Part shown: piece by piece, positions 1-12,249 of the stretch
Layout: each line of letters opens with the position of its first letter
How positions within the stretch are numbered: the first letter of the stretch is position 1
NCBI GenBank assembly: GCA_022539475.1
Contig: VCMS01000332.1
Span: 35,420 to 99,419, forward strand
Reading direction: 5' to 3'
From: Gracilaria domingensis
Lineage: Eukaryota > Rhodophyta > Florideophyceae > Gracilariales > Gracilariaceae
Length of the DNA: 64,000 nt
The notes under the pieces: generated by a model
Databases searched by the model: none
Seen by the model: the letters and a program-made list of their open reading frames with translations, nothing else
Told to the model about the DNA's origin: nothing
Made by a program: the position numbers and the translations under genes

Positions 1-2
1 TT

Positions 3-21
3 TAGGCCGCTTTGCGGCCTA
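3..21. repeat. Short perfect hairpin at the left edge
   Basis: An 8-bp arm at 3-10 (TAGGCCGC) is repeated in reverse complement at 14-21, with a 3-nt loop. It may be the end of an element cut by the window edge. Nothing else is recognisable from 22 to 204. Confidence 0.5.
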
Positions 22-204
22 CAATTCTTTTGCCACGCCTCTTGTCTTACAAGTGTACAGAACGGAAATTAAAATACCATTGGCAAAGCGTTGCTGCTTT
101 GATCTAAGATCAAACACAGAGCACTTCGGGCTGCCCAAAGTATAGAAATGTATCTTTTACTTTTGAGGAAGCTTTCGAATGTTTCGAACGGTTTTTGGGA
201 CGCT

Positions 205-229
205 TTTGAAACGTTCGTAACGTTTCAAA
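205..229. repeat. Perfect palindrome in an AACGTTTC-rich stretch
   Basis: TTTGAAACGTT at 205-215 and its exact reverse complement at 219-229 flank CGT. Related GAAACG/CGTTTG words recur at about 180-270. From 230 to 730 I see no convincing gene. Confidence 0.5.
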
Positions 230-730
230 CACTTCCTTTTTTCGTCCAACATTTGAAACGTTTGTATGGTAGGGAGTGACTGGTCACGAGCTTTCACTTT
301 TCGACTCTGCGATTTATCTAAGCTGACACAGAAGAGACCTAGTTTAATTTGTGTGTAGAATTAATATAGGATTCCCAGCCCCAAAACTCCTTGCGAGAAA
401 TAGTGTGGCCCACTTTAATTGCGGTCACACTGGCTGTAGGGAATATCCTCATCAGTTCTTAACCTTCTCTAGAGCAAGGCTATCGGTCAAGGCAAAAAGC
501 CCAATATTCATATTTGTGGCTATGGCATGGGCTTTTGCATCTCTATGGGTTATGATAAAACCAAAACTTTTTGATTTGAAGCTTAAAAAATGCGAAAACG
601 GACTAGATTTGGCTAGACGTTTAACCTGGCAGCTACAGTGTTCACGGGGTTCATCCAAGAATTAACACTACCACCACTTTCCAAACAAGTGAGTCAATCA
701 GCGGGCACCAACGTGACCGTAAGTGGCACG

Positions 731-783
731 ACGTTTGGGAGACTGTTTCGGGTCTGTCGACCCCGAAAAAGTTTCCCAAACGT
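731..783. repeat. 53-bp imperfect inverted repeat
   Basis: ACGTTTGGGA at 731-740 pairs with TCCCAAACGT at 774-783. Inner TTCGGG and CCCGAA blocks pair again, giving an interrupted stem. It lies about 130 bp before a Harbinger-like fragment and could be a transposon terminus. Confidence 0.45.
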
Positions 784-911
784 TCTTTACATGTAAGCAA
801 AAACCATGTTTACGTTTCTCACACATACAACAATGGGAAATGGTTTGCAAGCTCCGCCAAAGTTAATGCTTTTAGACGCAATAAACCTTCTCGACCCATC
901 GACCATGCTCC

Positions 912-1250
912 ATGGAGAGAAACGACGACTTTTTCTTTCTTGCCACTGCGTTTGTGGTATTGCTTGTATTCGTTCCAGCAACAGAAGTTGAAACGACTCA
1001 GACATCCAAAAGAAGGTACACATATACGAAGAAACACCGGAGAACAGGCTTGCAACATCCACTGTTAGTAGAAACTGCGTGGCAGCATCTCCTAAAATTT
1101 GGAACAGAACATGAATTCGTCGTTGCTTTGAGCATTCCAAGATCTTTGTTCTTGAACAAAATTTTGCCGTTGTTTGCCAATCAAGGACGAAGAGTGAGAC
1201 GACAGTCTCCACTCAAGCGCACAAGTAGCAAGCAGGACAAAAGGCGATAA
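912..1250 (+). pseudogene. PIF/Harbinger-type transposase, N-terminal fragment
   Basis: The frame gives about 112 residues with a segment (AWQHLLKFGTEHEFVVALSI, about residues 56-75) resembling the N-terminal region that precedes the DDE_4 domain in Harbinger transposases. It continues into a basic tail (GRRVRRQ...KRTSSKQDKRR) and then stops. No DDE catalytic part follows, so this is at best a 5' scrap. The family call rests on overall resemblance and not on a catalytic motif. A second Harbinger remnant lies at 11.3-12.2 kb. Confidence 0.35.
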
Positions 1251-1910
1251 TGTCAAGTGTAGACATTCATGTAATGTGCTTATGGTTCATACGATCAGTA
1301 GACGTCATGTACTCTCTGTGTCCTGTGTTTGGAATGACTGCATCATCAGTGTCCGCGTGGCTCTAATTTCCACTATAGATTCTCGCCGGTATTGTTATCG
1401 ACAAAAGTAACAAAATCTTCCAAATTGAGGGACGAAACGTAGCGGAAATGAAAGCTTAGGCTGACCTTTTGCAGCGGCACAGACCACACTGGTTTGCAAT
1501 GAGACACATTTTTGCAGTGACCGACGAAGCTCGAATGAAAGTTTGCAATTTTGTAGATTATGATACGCAAAACCCTTACTAACATTCCGTCAGTAAATCG
1601 AAACGGTCAACTTTTGCCTGACTCTAGGGTGAAGAAACATGCATATCTCCGTAACTTTTCAGCCTCACGGGTTCGTATTCTGTCAGACGACGCCAAACAC
1701 GCTTGTTAGCATACCTACTGACTTTAACCTCAATTGAAAGCGAGTCTGCGCTTCTACGTGATCAACAATCACCATCGAAAACAGCGTAGTTTCCGAGAAA
1801 CACAAAAACGGAATCTATTGCAAATCAACAATTGAGCGAGCTCCCCATTCAAGTGAATGCCTCTAGCTTGCTCACGATCTCCTCACAAGCTCTAGTCAAA
1901 CGTATCATGC
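1251..1910. other. No gene seen
   Basis: Short discontinuous frames only; no recognisable domain, RNA gene or clear repeat. Confidence 0.4.
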
Positions 1911-3620
1911 TCACCATGCGTAGCTGCCCATTGCAGCCGCACGAGAAGCGCGAAGCATACGAGCCATTCGTCTTCCTCTTCTGTTAGCCCTTAACCTCGC
2001 AAAAAGAACACGTCTCCGTGGGGCTAGTGCGACCAACTCCTCCAGCTCAGAAGCAGTCTCTTCTTTCGTCACTCTCCTTAACTGCTGCTTGCGCAAGCGT
2101 CTGATACTGCGGCGATAATCTCTTCTCTCCTCTAGTCGCTTGCGCAGAATTGCTCGTCGAGGAGCCAACTTAACCTAATGAAAAACTTCCGTCGGTGCTT
2201 CCGTGTCTGGGTCACTACGCGACTTCATTTTCCTCTTTTTAGAACTCTTTGTCTTCTTCTGTTCCTTCGCGACCGCCCTCGCTTTTTTCGCCGCTGCCTT
2301 AGCGGCTGCTCGAAAGTCGCGCTTTTTGAGAGCCTCAGTGATCGCATTGTCTGTTAAGTGGGTTCCCTTTTCGGTTCTGATCTTGATAGTACCTTGTTCT
2401 TCAACAACTGCCCCGACTAAAATTGATCACGACTTAGAATTGAAGGATGTCATGAGTTCATCGAGTGAAAGTTGGACAGGAACGACCTGGTCATTGTGAA
2501 ACGTCAACGTACGAAGCGGTTCTATGCTAGCCTTTCCACTCTCCTGGCACCAAGCGCCGGTCTTTGCGAAGCCGGAAATGATATTCTTCCTCGTAAATGC
2601 TTGCTCGTATGCATTGGATATGCAATCGGAGACATCGAACACATCCAATTTGGCCAGCATACGTGCACGAGAATGCAGGTCCTTCTGCAGATAAGATTTA
2701 AAAGGCGAAAAGACTTCAACGTCCAATGGTTGTAGGACATGCAAAGTGTGCGAAAGGAGCCCATCGACGATAAATTTGCCTTCTTTCAGGGCAAACAGAG
2801 AGTTGTACTGAACGTGGTTCTTATATCTGTCAAATACCAGCAGAAGCTTTCCGTATTTCTTCTGCATGTCCGCGGTCTTTTTGATGAAATGCTTCACCCA
2901 GTCAAAGAAAACTTCTTTGTCCACTTCCGCTGGTTCACGATAATACACGTACGAGTCGGGTAAATACTTAGGTACGGTTTCATATTTTCGGTTGACGCGA
3001 CGGAACCTTGCATTCGTGCCAGGAAATATGACAACGTCTTTAAACTTCTGACCTACAGCATTGACGACATCCACCACTGTCACATGGTCCAAGGACCCCT
3101 TGGTTGGGAATTTTGTTTATACCAGACGCATAGTACTTCGCCCGATTTCCTTGCGGCGAGAACGACCAGCCAGGCGGGCAAAGCTGACCCCACTCTCGTC
3201 AATATTAATTACCTGTTCAGCGCTCTTAATATTATAGCGTTGAATCAGGGCATTGAGACCAGAAATGTGCTCTGCAACGGTTTCTTGTGTTACTGCAAGA
3301 ATGCGATTATCTTCGATTATCTGAACTGCTTTGATCTCAAAATCTGATTGTCGTTTGAAAACGTTTGTAACCCATGATAGTGATTGCATTCCATTCTGCT
3401 GCTTAAAGGTTTTCCTTCCATAATGCGGCATCAGTTGAATTAAATGGCCAAAGAGCTGTGCGACACTCTCGCGATCGAGTGGGGTTTCTTTGATTGCGTT
3501 TTTCTTTATTGTCTCACAAATAAGACTTTCTTTGTCCGTATCCAATATTCTCTATCTTCTTCGAGTTGGCAGACCCTCAGGATGAACATCTTCAGTTCCA
3601 GATGGTTTGGCCTTAGGCAT
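1911..3620 (-). pseudogene. pogo/Tigger-type DDE transposase, four in-frame stops
   Basis: Reading leftwards from an ATG at 3620, one frame runs about 570 codons to a stop at 1911. It is interrupted only by TAG (3552-3554), TAA (3117-3119), TGA (2427-2429) and TAG (2169-2171), with no frameshift. Catalytic context is visible: NIDESGVSF (first Asp), LLVFDRYKNH (second Asp) and LHVLQPLDVEVF (third), as in the DDE_1 family of pogo/Tigger/Jerky transposases. A Lys/Arg/Ala-rich tail follows. The family acts in the nucleus by cut-and-paste transposition; this copy cannot make a full protein without suppression of four stops. The sequence immediately upstream of the ATG is one copy of a 475-bp repeat shared with 10.9-11.3 kb. 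Confidence 0.8.
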
Positions 3621-3624
3621 CCAC

Positions 3625-4100
3625 GCCGGAACGCGTCCCAACCTTTCCTGATTTCAGACAGTCAAATATAACCGTTTTGCTTCATGTTTCCTAGTCCCAA
3701 CGGTGCAAAGTAACCCATTTTGATAGAGAGCACAACTATAAAGGGGCCTACCATGTAATTACAAAAGTTGCTACGTGTACACGGGAACTTGTTGTAACTA
3801 TGGAATGGTTGGAACTCAAAGCTGAATATAGAAGTTGCCTGCGATTATATTCTCCAGTAAAATAGCTGCTCCCAAGTTCTATATTGTATACTTTAATAAC
3901 AGAGACACGGCGTGCATACTAAGGGCGCGCAATAAGCCACCCCCCCTCCAAGGTTCGAATTTCAAGAGCAATCCAGGATCTCTGGCTTGGGCAGCCTTGG
4001 ATGTGTTGAGAATAGAAGCAAGCTTTTCACATGGCAGAAATTCTGCTTGGAGAGTCTACTTTGTTGTCTGGCCGATCTACAGTCAGATAAAGCACCGCCC
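3625..4100 (-). repeat. 475-bp dispersed repeat, copy 1 (inverted relative to copy 2)
   Basis: This stretch is about 95% identical by eye to the reverse complement of 10873-11345 across its central 400 bp. It ends a few bases before the ATG of the pogo-like transposase, so it looks like that gene's 5' leader. Both copies contain a run of eight C/G near the middle and share CCGGAACGCGTCCC at the transposase-proximal end. Confidence 0.85.
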
Positions 4101-7100
4101 GTGAGTTTGGATTCGATTTACCAGCAGATTAACATGTTCCGGGCAAAACGCACAACGAAATGGCAATCGTTGTACCTACAACTCTGGAAGCTTCAAACTC
4201 TGGAAGTCTGCGCTCTGACTGCGTATCGCAAACATCCCATGTATTTTAATCTTGCTTAACGTCTTCATGTTGCTTCTTTCGAGACTAACCATATATGCTG
4301 TAAGCTATAAGACGTGGATATGTTCGATGCTTTTTTTCTTTCTCTCTCTCTATGGCTATCCTAGCCTTATTCAGGCATAGTGCAGAGTGTTTCTAGTGAA
4401 AGGAACGCTCCCTCATTTGAAGGCCAGCGCCTTTTCAGCTCATGTTTTATATCGCTTGATGAATGTTTGAAATGCAGCGGGATATGATGACATACGACAC
4501 AGGTTTGCTTCATGAGAACAGTTGGACGACTTTTGGTTTATTGTACAAATGTGGCTGCTCCTGACATCATTCGACGCATAACATGACATGCACTGAAACT
4601 GCATCAGCCGTTTGATTCAATGGAGCTCCTTCACTTACTTCAAGAATGTGTTTGCCTAGTATAATTCTACAAGTTTGGGGCAATAACGGAACTCACCTCG
4701 AGGCCTGATTCCGCCACAGAGGAAAGGTCAGCGACAAAGCTGCAAGTTCTCTGAATGAGAGATGCATGCTTCACTGAACGCGATTGTATTTTCTCCTTCA
4801 AATGCGTTGAGCGATGTAGTTTCAATTTTTCTTTCCTCTTTGGCGCATAATGTCATGATCAGCCACCAGAATTGATCGTAACAAGCTTGGAGACATTGAC
4901 TCTGTTTGTAGCCGGCGTTGACAATCTCTCCAGTTCGGGTATGGTAGGCAGACATGTTACGCGTACGGGCGAGAAATCAACAACGGTTGGGCTTGTGATA
5001 TTTGCTGTTGAAACGTTCGAATTCACGGTTTTGTCTGCGGTTGCACCACGCTCTTGCTGACTGATTTGTGTATCCCGTGTCAAGGTTTGGCTCGTTGTTA
5101 GCCCTTCTTTGTATCATATGGACCCCGCTGGTGCCAGCGAGTAGTTACGGGACCGATTGTGACTGTCGCCTTTATGCACACGGCGAGCAAGATGAGCGTC
5201 ATGCGAAATGCTGCGAGAGATTCGTGCCTTCACGCTCTGAACCGAGCCTGGGTGGCATTTTGAGGAGCAAGCAACCAAAACAAGAGGTGAACAAGAAAAG
5301 ATTGAAGACGAGGTGGGGATGGGTTTAGGTTTCGAAGGTAGGAACGGGTTGATAAATTGAGCTTCGAGGTCATTACCAAGTAGAATTTCTCGTGTTGGGC
5401 TTATCACATGCACCCAGAGCCTGCACGCACCCAAATGCTCACATTCGAAGAGCTCAGCAATGGAGATTTCGCTTTGAGTAGTGCATGAAGGCGAAATGTT
5501 AGTCAGCAGCAAGTGACTGCTGGCATATGAAGCACATTTCATTTGGACCGGGAGGTGTCCCTGTTGCGGGGGCTATAGATGTGCAGGCGGATGTTGGTAT
5601 GTGCGAAAATTCTCAGATCCGGCGTTGTTCGGAGTGGAGCCCTGATAGAAGTGATCATGGCCTTCTTTTCCACTATTTGGAACGTAGACCATATCAAGTG
5701 TGTCCCAATTCATTTGAATTCTAGAAACTTACTATGCCACTCCAGCACATGATACTTATCGGTACAGGAGCCGTATCACTTGTATGTTGTCTGTTCTTCT
5801 TGCTATTTCAAAAACTGACGATGTAAGCATTGCACTAACTCTCGCATTGCCTTTCCTGGTCTTGTATTTGAACTTCTTACCCTCTTGTGGCTGAAGCTTG
5901 AAACTCTCAGCCCCTTACGGCAGATGTAAAGAATTTTGTCAAGGAGATAAATGGATACAAAGAATGCATTCCATACTTTCAATATGTTGAATCAAGAAGG
6001 CAAAATTGTTGCTGCTGCTCTATTTTCTATCGAATACACGAAAGAAGTGGTTAGGTCTTAGCGTCAGCGTGCATTCATACATCTTTAAATGTTACCACAC
6101 GTACATGACATCTATTAGTTTCGGCACATCGAAATGTTTGTCAACGCAATGGTAAAAGAAGTAACGATGTGTGCATTTCAAGCCATGAACGAAAGCGGCG
6201 GGTTATCTACAACTCAATGCGAGAGACGTGGTAATATTACATCCTTTATGGCTCATATGGAGTCAATTATTCATGTTTACAAGGCGGCTTTTTGTTCATG
6301 TGGTCGCTTTCTTAGAAGAGGCAGAACGAGCAAGGCAACTGCTGCTGAACAACCGAATACAATGCCCTGCAAGGCTCCTATCCAAATTGCTTGGCACTTA
6401 GTTACAACGGAAACTCTGCTAACGCCGCCACTGTATACGCCAACAAACCCACAAAACCGTTACTGGTTCCTGCGTATCGCCGGTCTAGACATTCTGTGCT
6501 ACATAGCCTAACTAGAAGATGTTTTCCATATACACCAACTTCTGTGAGCGCAAAAAGAACCCACTGCGGTGGCATGAAAGTGCTAGTGGCTCGGGTCGCG
6601 AAAAGTTAGTCACACATAAAGCAGTTAAAGTTATGTAAAGAAAAATGACTCTGATTCGCTGTCCAATGCTCCAGCTGATCCGTTTGTACGGACTAGTAGA
6701 TGTGAGAGCAATCCTGAAGTTACACTGCCAAGCAAACCTCCCACTTCAAGTCCGGCGGCGCAGCAACGGAGTTGGAGGAAGCTTCGCAGCCTGTGTTGTA
6801 TCTTAAATTGCGCTGAACGAAAGCACCGCCATCGCAACAAACATCAAGACTGGGAGAAGTCTGCGCGCTGACGCGTCCGATGTGAAACGCACAGCTGCGC
6901 CGCGCAGCAGGTGATATCAAACTTCGTATGTGGACTTCCATCCACTCTAAAAGGTCAGAAAACAGAAGAAACGCAGTTGGACGTACCTTTCCTAAGGAGC
7001 GGTACGTATATAATGCTTACAGATAGCAAGAGTTTAATGCTGTTAGATGGCAGCAGAACGGCAACAAAAGCTCCTCCGTTGTTTTCGATATTTGGAACTA

Positions 7101-7388
7101 TAATTCAATTTGAATATAGGTGGTAAGCTGTGCCCCTCAGTGCGAAGTTCAGACTCAACGCCAACTTCAGTCTACGAACCCTTTCCGTCCCCCTCCTACG
7201 TGATCTCCGTTCATCTCCAACCGGACACCGTAGCCCATCTTCCCACAATTATCTTCAATATTCAAGTTTTACCTGCACTCCATTCCTCCTCTTCACAGTT
7301 GTATTCTCTCCATCCCTAAAGCAAGCGACTATCACCTCCATTCTACGGCCGAAAGCCTCTTTCTAGAACTTTAAGAGCACACTGACAA
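4101..7388. other. No assigned gene; coding-like scraps only
   Basis: Several moderately long frames exist (for example minus 5114-5542, plus 6134-6511), but none shows a family motif and they overlap one another. 6720-6900 is relatively GC-rich, and 7110-7380 is C/T-rich and could be a leader for the downstream hAT gene. I cannot assign a function. Confidence 0.4.
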
Positions 7389-10300
7389 ATGCATCCAGAT
7401 TCAGAACATGGTTTGTTCTTTACGGTGGATGAAGCCATTGACTTCTACAAGCTAAACTTCCACTTCCTGAAAATCTCAACATTTGGCTCCCTCATGCAGA
7501 ACAAGCAAATGAAATACTTCCCACACCTTCTCCACAACCTCAGCCAAACGCACCGAATGTCATCCGGAGCTCTTCTGTACCGTGTCCTCCTAGTTCTGCG
7601 CCGACCACTGTGACACCCTTTCTGGCAAATGTTCAAGTTTCCAACGCGATACCGACGACAAACGTGGCACACTCGGCTCCTATGGAGTTAGCTTCTGGTC
7701 CCATTCTTTTTACAGCTGTAACAACAGAGAAAGGACTAGAAACTGTGAATCCGCCTCTATTGGACACACATGTGCAACAGCCGGACATTTTGGGACAATC
7801 ACTACGCCAAAACTTAGTCAATGTTGCAGCTCTTTCCGCGTTTGGAAATCAGAGCTTGTTTCAAACTGTTCCCAATGCTTCCCAAGTAATAACATCTACT
7901 GCTGCACCGACTGCAGCCCTTCCTCCCCGTCATTCTGCCTCTAGTTCTAGTCAGGATTCGCGAAAAAAGAAGAAACGCCGTGTCACGGTAGAACTTGATC
8001 GTTATTTCAACGTCAAAACTTCTTTTTGGAATAACAAGGAAGTTGTTACATCGAGCTGTAAAGGAGACCGATGCACATGGACTGCGAACAACATTGAGAG
8101 TCACCAGAGGCGTTTTCATCTCATGGTATGCTGTGATCAACCATTAGAACTTCGGAAGCAGTGGTACTTGGCCTCTGACGATAAAGAGTAGCCTCCTTTT
8201 ATCTTGAAACCGTGGCCAGGGATGACGGTGTCGGAAGCACGTAGCTATGCAGCCAATATGGCCAAAATGATGACCGACACGGCCATTGCGGAGTTGAAAG
8301 ATCCCAATGTCTGGTGCACAGACCCTCTGTATTCTGAGTTCTTCAACAAAAAAGAGAACATACTACGCGTCTCCGAGGTGTCCAAAGCCAATGATGATCA
8401 GATAAATCTGGCTCAACTACTCCTCACCCGGTTTATCGTTGATGAAAATCTGCCCTTTTCTATACTAGATAAGAGAAATGGACGTGAACTTGGGCTTGCC
8501 GAGTACTCCTTGTTTTTGAGGAGTTCCATTCCTGTTCCATCAAGGCATAAACTGAATGGTTTGATAGACAAGTATTATTGCATTATGGAAAAGCGTGTTC
8601 GTCACGAGCTTCGAAACCTTCTCTACGAAGGCTTTGCTACTCTCATGTTTGATTCCAGTGAAGATGTGAATGGCTCTCCAATGACTAATCTGCTCGCAAG
8701 GACTATGGGCAAATCTAGGAGAGATATTAGAACCTTCTTCCTCTGTACTGTCTACACTGGACATGAGAGCTGTGCTGCGGATCATTACATGCGTATCGCG
8801 GAGAAGACAATTTCGGAATGGATTGGAATTGACAAGCTTGTCGCCGTAGTAACGGATAACACGGAATCTGTCAAAAAGGCTAGAGAGTCCGTGATGAACT
8901 CCAACATTGGAGTCGTCGCCAGTCAAGATCAAGCACATGTAGCTGACAGACTGATGGCGGATATAGGAGAAATAGATTGGATTGATGGCGCTATCAAAAC
9001 CGTCTCAGCCATCGCTGTCTTCTGTCGCCGTCATCGAAGACTCAAGCCCAGATTACTACAGAAAATGAAAGAATATAATGCTGCGGTTTCTCGTGAAAGA
9101 CATTCGCAGATACGACTACTAAATCTCAGACTGGAGGGATACCGTAGTCTTCATGACGAAGTCATGGCTACAGATGAAGATGAAGAAAACGTGGCTTCGC
9201 CCTCAACTAGGTTTGTCCCGGAAATATCGCTTCGAAGCAAGACAATGAAGATCATGTCAAATGTCCGATTTGCTTCCGCAGAGAAGCTACTTCGATAGTT
9301 CCGAAGCATTCTACCTGTTTTACGAGAGCTCGTCAAAGAAGACGATTTTGACTCCTACTTCTCGAAACGAACTGAAGCTGAGCGGCGTAGCAGAAAGGAA
9401 AACTTCGTCGACCCGCTCTTTGAAAACGATTTTCTCATGCGAGTAGAGCAAACGCACGCAATTCTAAAGGCGTGCAGAACGTACTTGAGAGTTTTTGATT
9501 CCGAATCAGCACTGGTCAGTGAAGTATTTGAAGCCACAAGGATCTTAGAAAGGTCTTTAAACAAGCTCCCGCTTGAAAACTTTCCTGAACCTCAATTGAT
9601 CAATCAGGCTCACTTCATGAGGGTTTTTCGGAATCGGAAAGACGGACCGCTCGAAGGTATGAAGCGCATTATGATTCCATTGTTATCCCGACTGCATTAT
9701 GCCGCTGCTCCGCTGGATCCATACAGGACACCACGGGAGGACATCGAGCTTCACACCGAGGCGCTACGCGCACATTTGGAAGACTATTATCGTGGCGGAA
9801 GCGTTGAAGAGGTTGGTGGGGTACCACTAGACGATTTTATAACTCAAATTATCAGACAATATCATGAAGTACGCTCACTTTGGGTTCGGAAGAATATTAT
9901 TAGGAGCGGGAGCGAAAGCAGATCAGGAATGAACAGCGAGCGAAGAGCAGAATGGGAGGTCAGCCCTTTAAGGCACTGGAACAATGCTATGATTCCAACT
10001 CCGAGCACCAAATTGAAGTAAAAGGCCATGGCTCAGTTGAAGAAGTTTGCTTGCCGCACTTTGTCCGTTAGTCCTACAGCAACAGCAACGGAACGAACCT
10101 TTAGCTTGTTCGATAGGATTCATACTTTTCAGAGGTCTTCTCCTAGTCAGGAAAAAGTGTCGAAACTTCTCTTTTGTGAGTGAAACTCTAGGGTTATTCG
10201 CTCCGTGTATGGGGGTATTGTGGATTCAGAGCAAAATATGGTTGAGAATCAAACGCGACCAATGCAAGAACTTCGCCGCGTCTGAAATGTCGTTGTATCT

Positions 10301-10495
10301 ACTCTTCGACGAATGCGTAATGCGCAAATCTCTGAAGCCGGTAGAGAAGAAGCACAAAGGCGAGGGATAGAAGGTCAACATGGTACCTTAGTGGCTGATC
10401 GGGCATTGCAACGTGGTATACCACCCCCACCGTTTTCTAACCCTGATAGGTGTGTGACAGATACGATGAGTATTTCGTCTACGAGAAACTTATAA
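7389..10495 (+). pseudogene. hAT-superfamily transposase, five in-frame stops and no frameshift after 7442
   Basis: One frame is open from 7442 to 10495 apart from TAG 8189-8191, TAG 9296-9298, TAA 10019-10021, TGA 10181-10183 and TGA 10283-10285. A likely ATG at 7389 lies in another frame, so one shift near 7440 is probable. Domains in order: Pro/Thr-rich N-terminus; a BED-like zinc finger at about 8050-8130 (CKGDRC ... HQRRFH spacing); a long RNase-H-like core containing VAVVTDNTESVKKAR; and at 10028-10180 the hAT C-terminal dimerisation signature (LKKFACRTLSVSPTATATER). Length and order match hAT transposases. It lies between the inverted 475-bp repeats, but those are far longer than usual hAT termini, so I do not claim they are its ends. 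Confidence 0.85.
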
Positions 10496-10872
10496 TCTGA
10501 ACTACTTTAACGATTTCGTGTTTGTAGTGAGCTTTTCTATGGTTACTAAGGAAGCATTTGGAAGCCCTCATTCGCTGTTATCATGCTTAGTGTCATGAGA
10601 TTTGTGGTCTAGCTCTCGCCTTGCTCTTGTTTATGATAAAAACTGTACTAGGTTCACGCTATATGTCAGGAAGCCTGACTGCTCTGCGCGTGAGCTAGTC
10701 TAGATCAAGTATCGGAAGCTGTGCAGTGGATGACAGTAATTTAACGGAAACGGTGTGGTGTTGAGTTGGGTTCAAATAATTCTAGTTACGAGTCGTTGAG
10801 AGATGAGAAGACGCTAAGGCGCACGCTTAGTTTCCAACATGCAGCCGATCGCCGGTGGCAGTATTAATCGCA
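10496..10872. other. No gene seen
   Basis: Non-coding by inspection. It separates the hAT remnant from the second 475-bp repeat and may contain the 3' end of the hAT element, but I found no clear 8-bp target duplication. Confidence 0.4.
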
Positions 10873-11345
10873 GGCCGAGCTCTATCTGGCTGTAGGTCGG
10901 TTCGAGGACAGGGTAGACTCTGCAAGCAGAATTTCTGCCAGATTCAGTTTGCTTCTATTCTCAACACATCCAAGGCTGCCCAAGCCAGAGATCCTGGATT
11001 GCTCTTGAAATTCAAACCTTGGAGGGGGGGTGGCATATTGCGCGCGCTTAGTATGCACGCCGTTTCTCTGTTATTAAAGTATACAATATAGAACTTGGGA
11101 GCAGCTATTTTACTGGAGAATATAATCGCAGGCAACTTCTATATTCAGCTTTGCATTCCAACCATTCCATAGTTACAACAAGTTCTAGTGTACACGTAGC
11201 AACTTTTTTAATTACATGGTAGACCCGTTTATAGTTGTGCTCTCTATCAAAATGGGTTACTTTGCACCGTTGGGACTAGGAAACATGAAGCAAAACGGTT
11301 ATATTTGACCGTCTGAAATCAGGAAAGATTGGGACGCGTTCCGGC
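10873..11345 (+). repeat. 475-bp dispersed repeat, copy 2
   Basis: Inverted near-copy of 3625-4100. It ends directly before the Harbinger-like remnant in the same orientation relation that copy 1 has to the pogo-like gene. At the junction copy 1 reads ATGCCTAA after CGGCGTGG, while copy 2 reads TTAGGCAT, its exact reverse complement, after CGGCGTAGT with a shared T. Confidence 0.85.
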
Positions 11346-12249
11346 GTAGTTAGGCATACGTTCAGTTTGCCAAGTGAAGACGCAAAAGAGGCGCGATTTA
11401 GAAAGAGAATATTGTTTGCTGACGTCAGCAAATGATGCATCAGGATCGTTGTAAACATCCCAGATTGTATTCTACAATGTTTCGTTGGCATTCATAGCGT
11501 GGGGACGAAAATGATAGCTAATTAGAATGACGTACCTTATGGATGACCTCAGCTTGCTTTAAAGGCAAATTGCTTGCGTTGTAGAGTTCAGCAGCACCAG
11601 GACGGACTGTTGATTGTCGTGTTTGCTCTAGGCTTTCCCGCGCAAATGTTTGACGGTGAAGAACATGAACACGCTCTAGAAGAGATAGAGTTAGCTTGTG
11701 TCTGTTCTGAGCTCAGACTTGGCGCGAAATGCGCTCTGAAGGAGTCAATTTGCTATTTGAATATATTGCCATCGTTTCGATATATTGACGGGACGTTATA
11801 ATGCGTTTACGCAATATGTTGAAGTTACCAACATATTGGTATGGAACTTTCGTGCGGAGATAATCTATGCTGCGGTTAATGTTCCAGGCAGCTGGCATGA
11901 TAGTCGCTTTGCGTACATTTCCGGATTGTATTTTTCTTTTCGGCGCGATGACGAAAGCAAGTCGTCAAGATATGCAATCTTATTAGACGACCAGGTTTTT
12001 GTAGGTAATGTAGAAGCAGCCAAAAGAAATTTGGTGCGAGCGCGCAAGGTGAATGAATCAAATTATGTTCCAAAGTTCACAGGTATGGTGGCTCTCGGTT
12101 TAGCTTTGCAACGGCTTTATCTTAAAGAACTTCAAAGTGCAGAATGGGCGTGCGTGGTCGTCGCGCTACTTTCAGACGTCTGTCATGTACACTTCGTTCG
12201 AACCATGCGAAGCGCGGGAGAATATTGGCAATTGCATGCCACTTGGTAG
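11346..12249 (+). pseudogene. PIF/Harbinger-type (DDE_4) transposase fragment
   Basis: The clearest part is 11785-12100. After a few residues comes NILVWNFRAEIIYAAVNVPG, then SWHDSRFA, a SGLYF block, YAILLDDQVFVGNV (second catalytic Asp region) and an RARKVNESNYV block. This order (GSWHDS, then D.AF, then R-rich) is characteristic of Harbinger DDE transposases. Upstream frames (11355-11780) are broken. No complete ORF remains. Its 5' side is the 475-bp repeat that also precedes the unrelated pogo-like gene. Confidence 0.75.

Noticed and set aside
3625-11345. A single 7.7-kb hAT transposon with 475-bp terminal repeats
   Set aside because: hAT ends are short and give 8-bp duplications; I found none, and each repeat belongs equally well to the flanking transposase.
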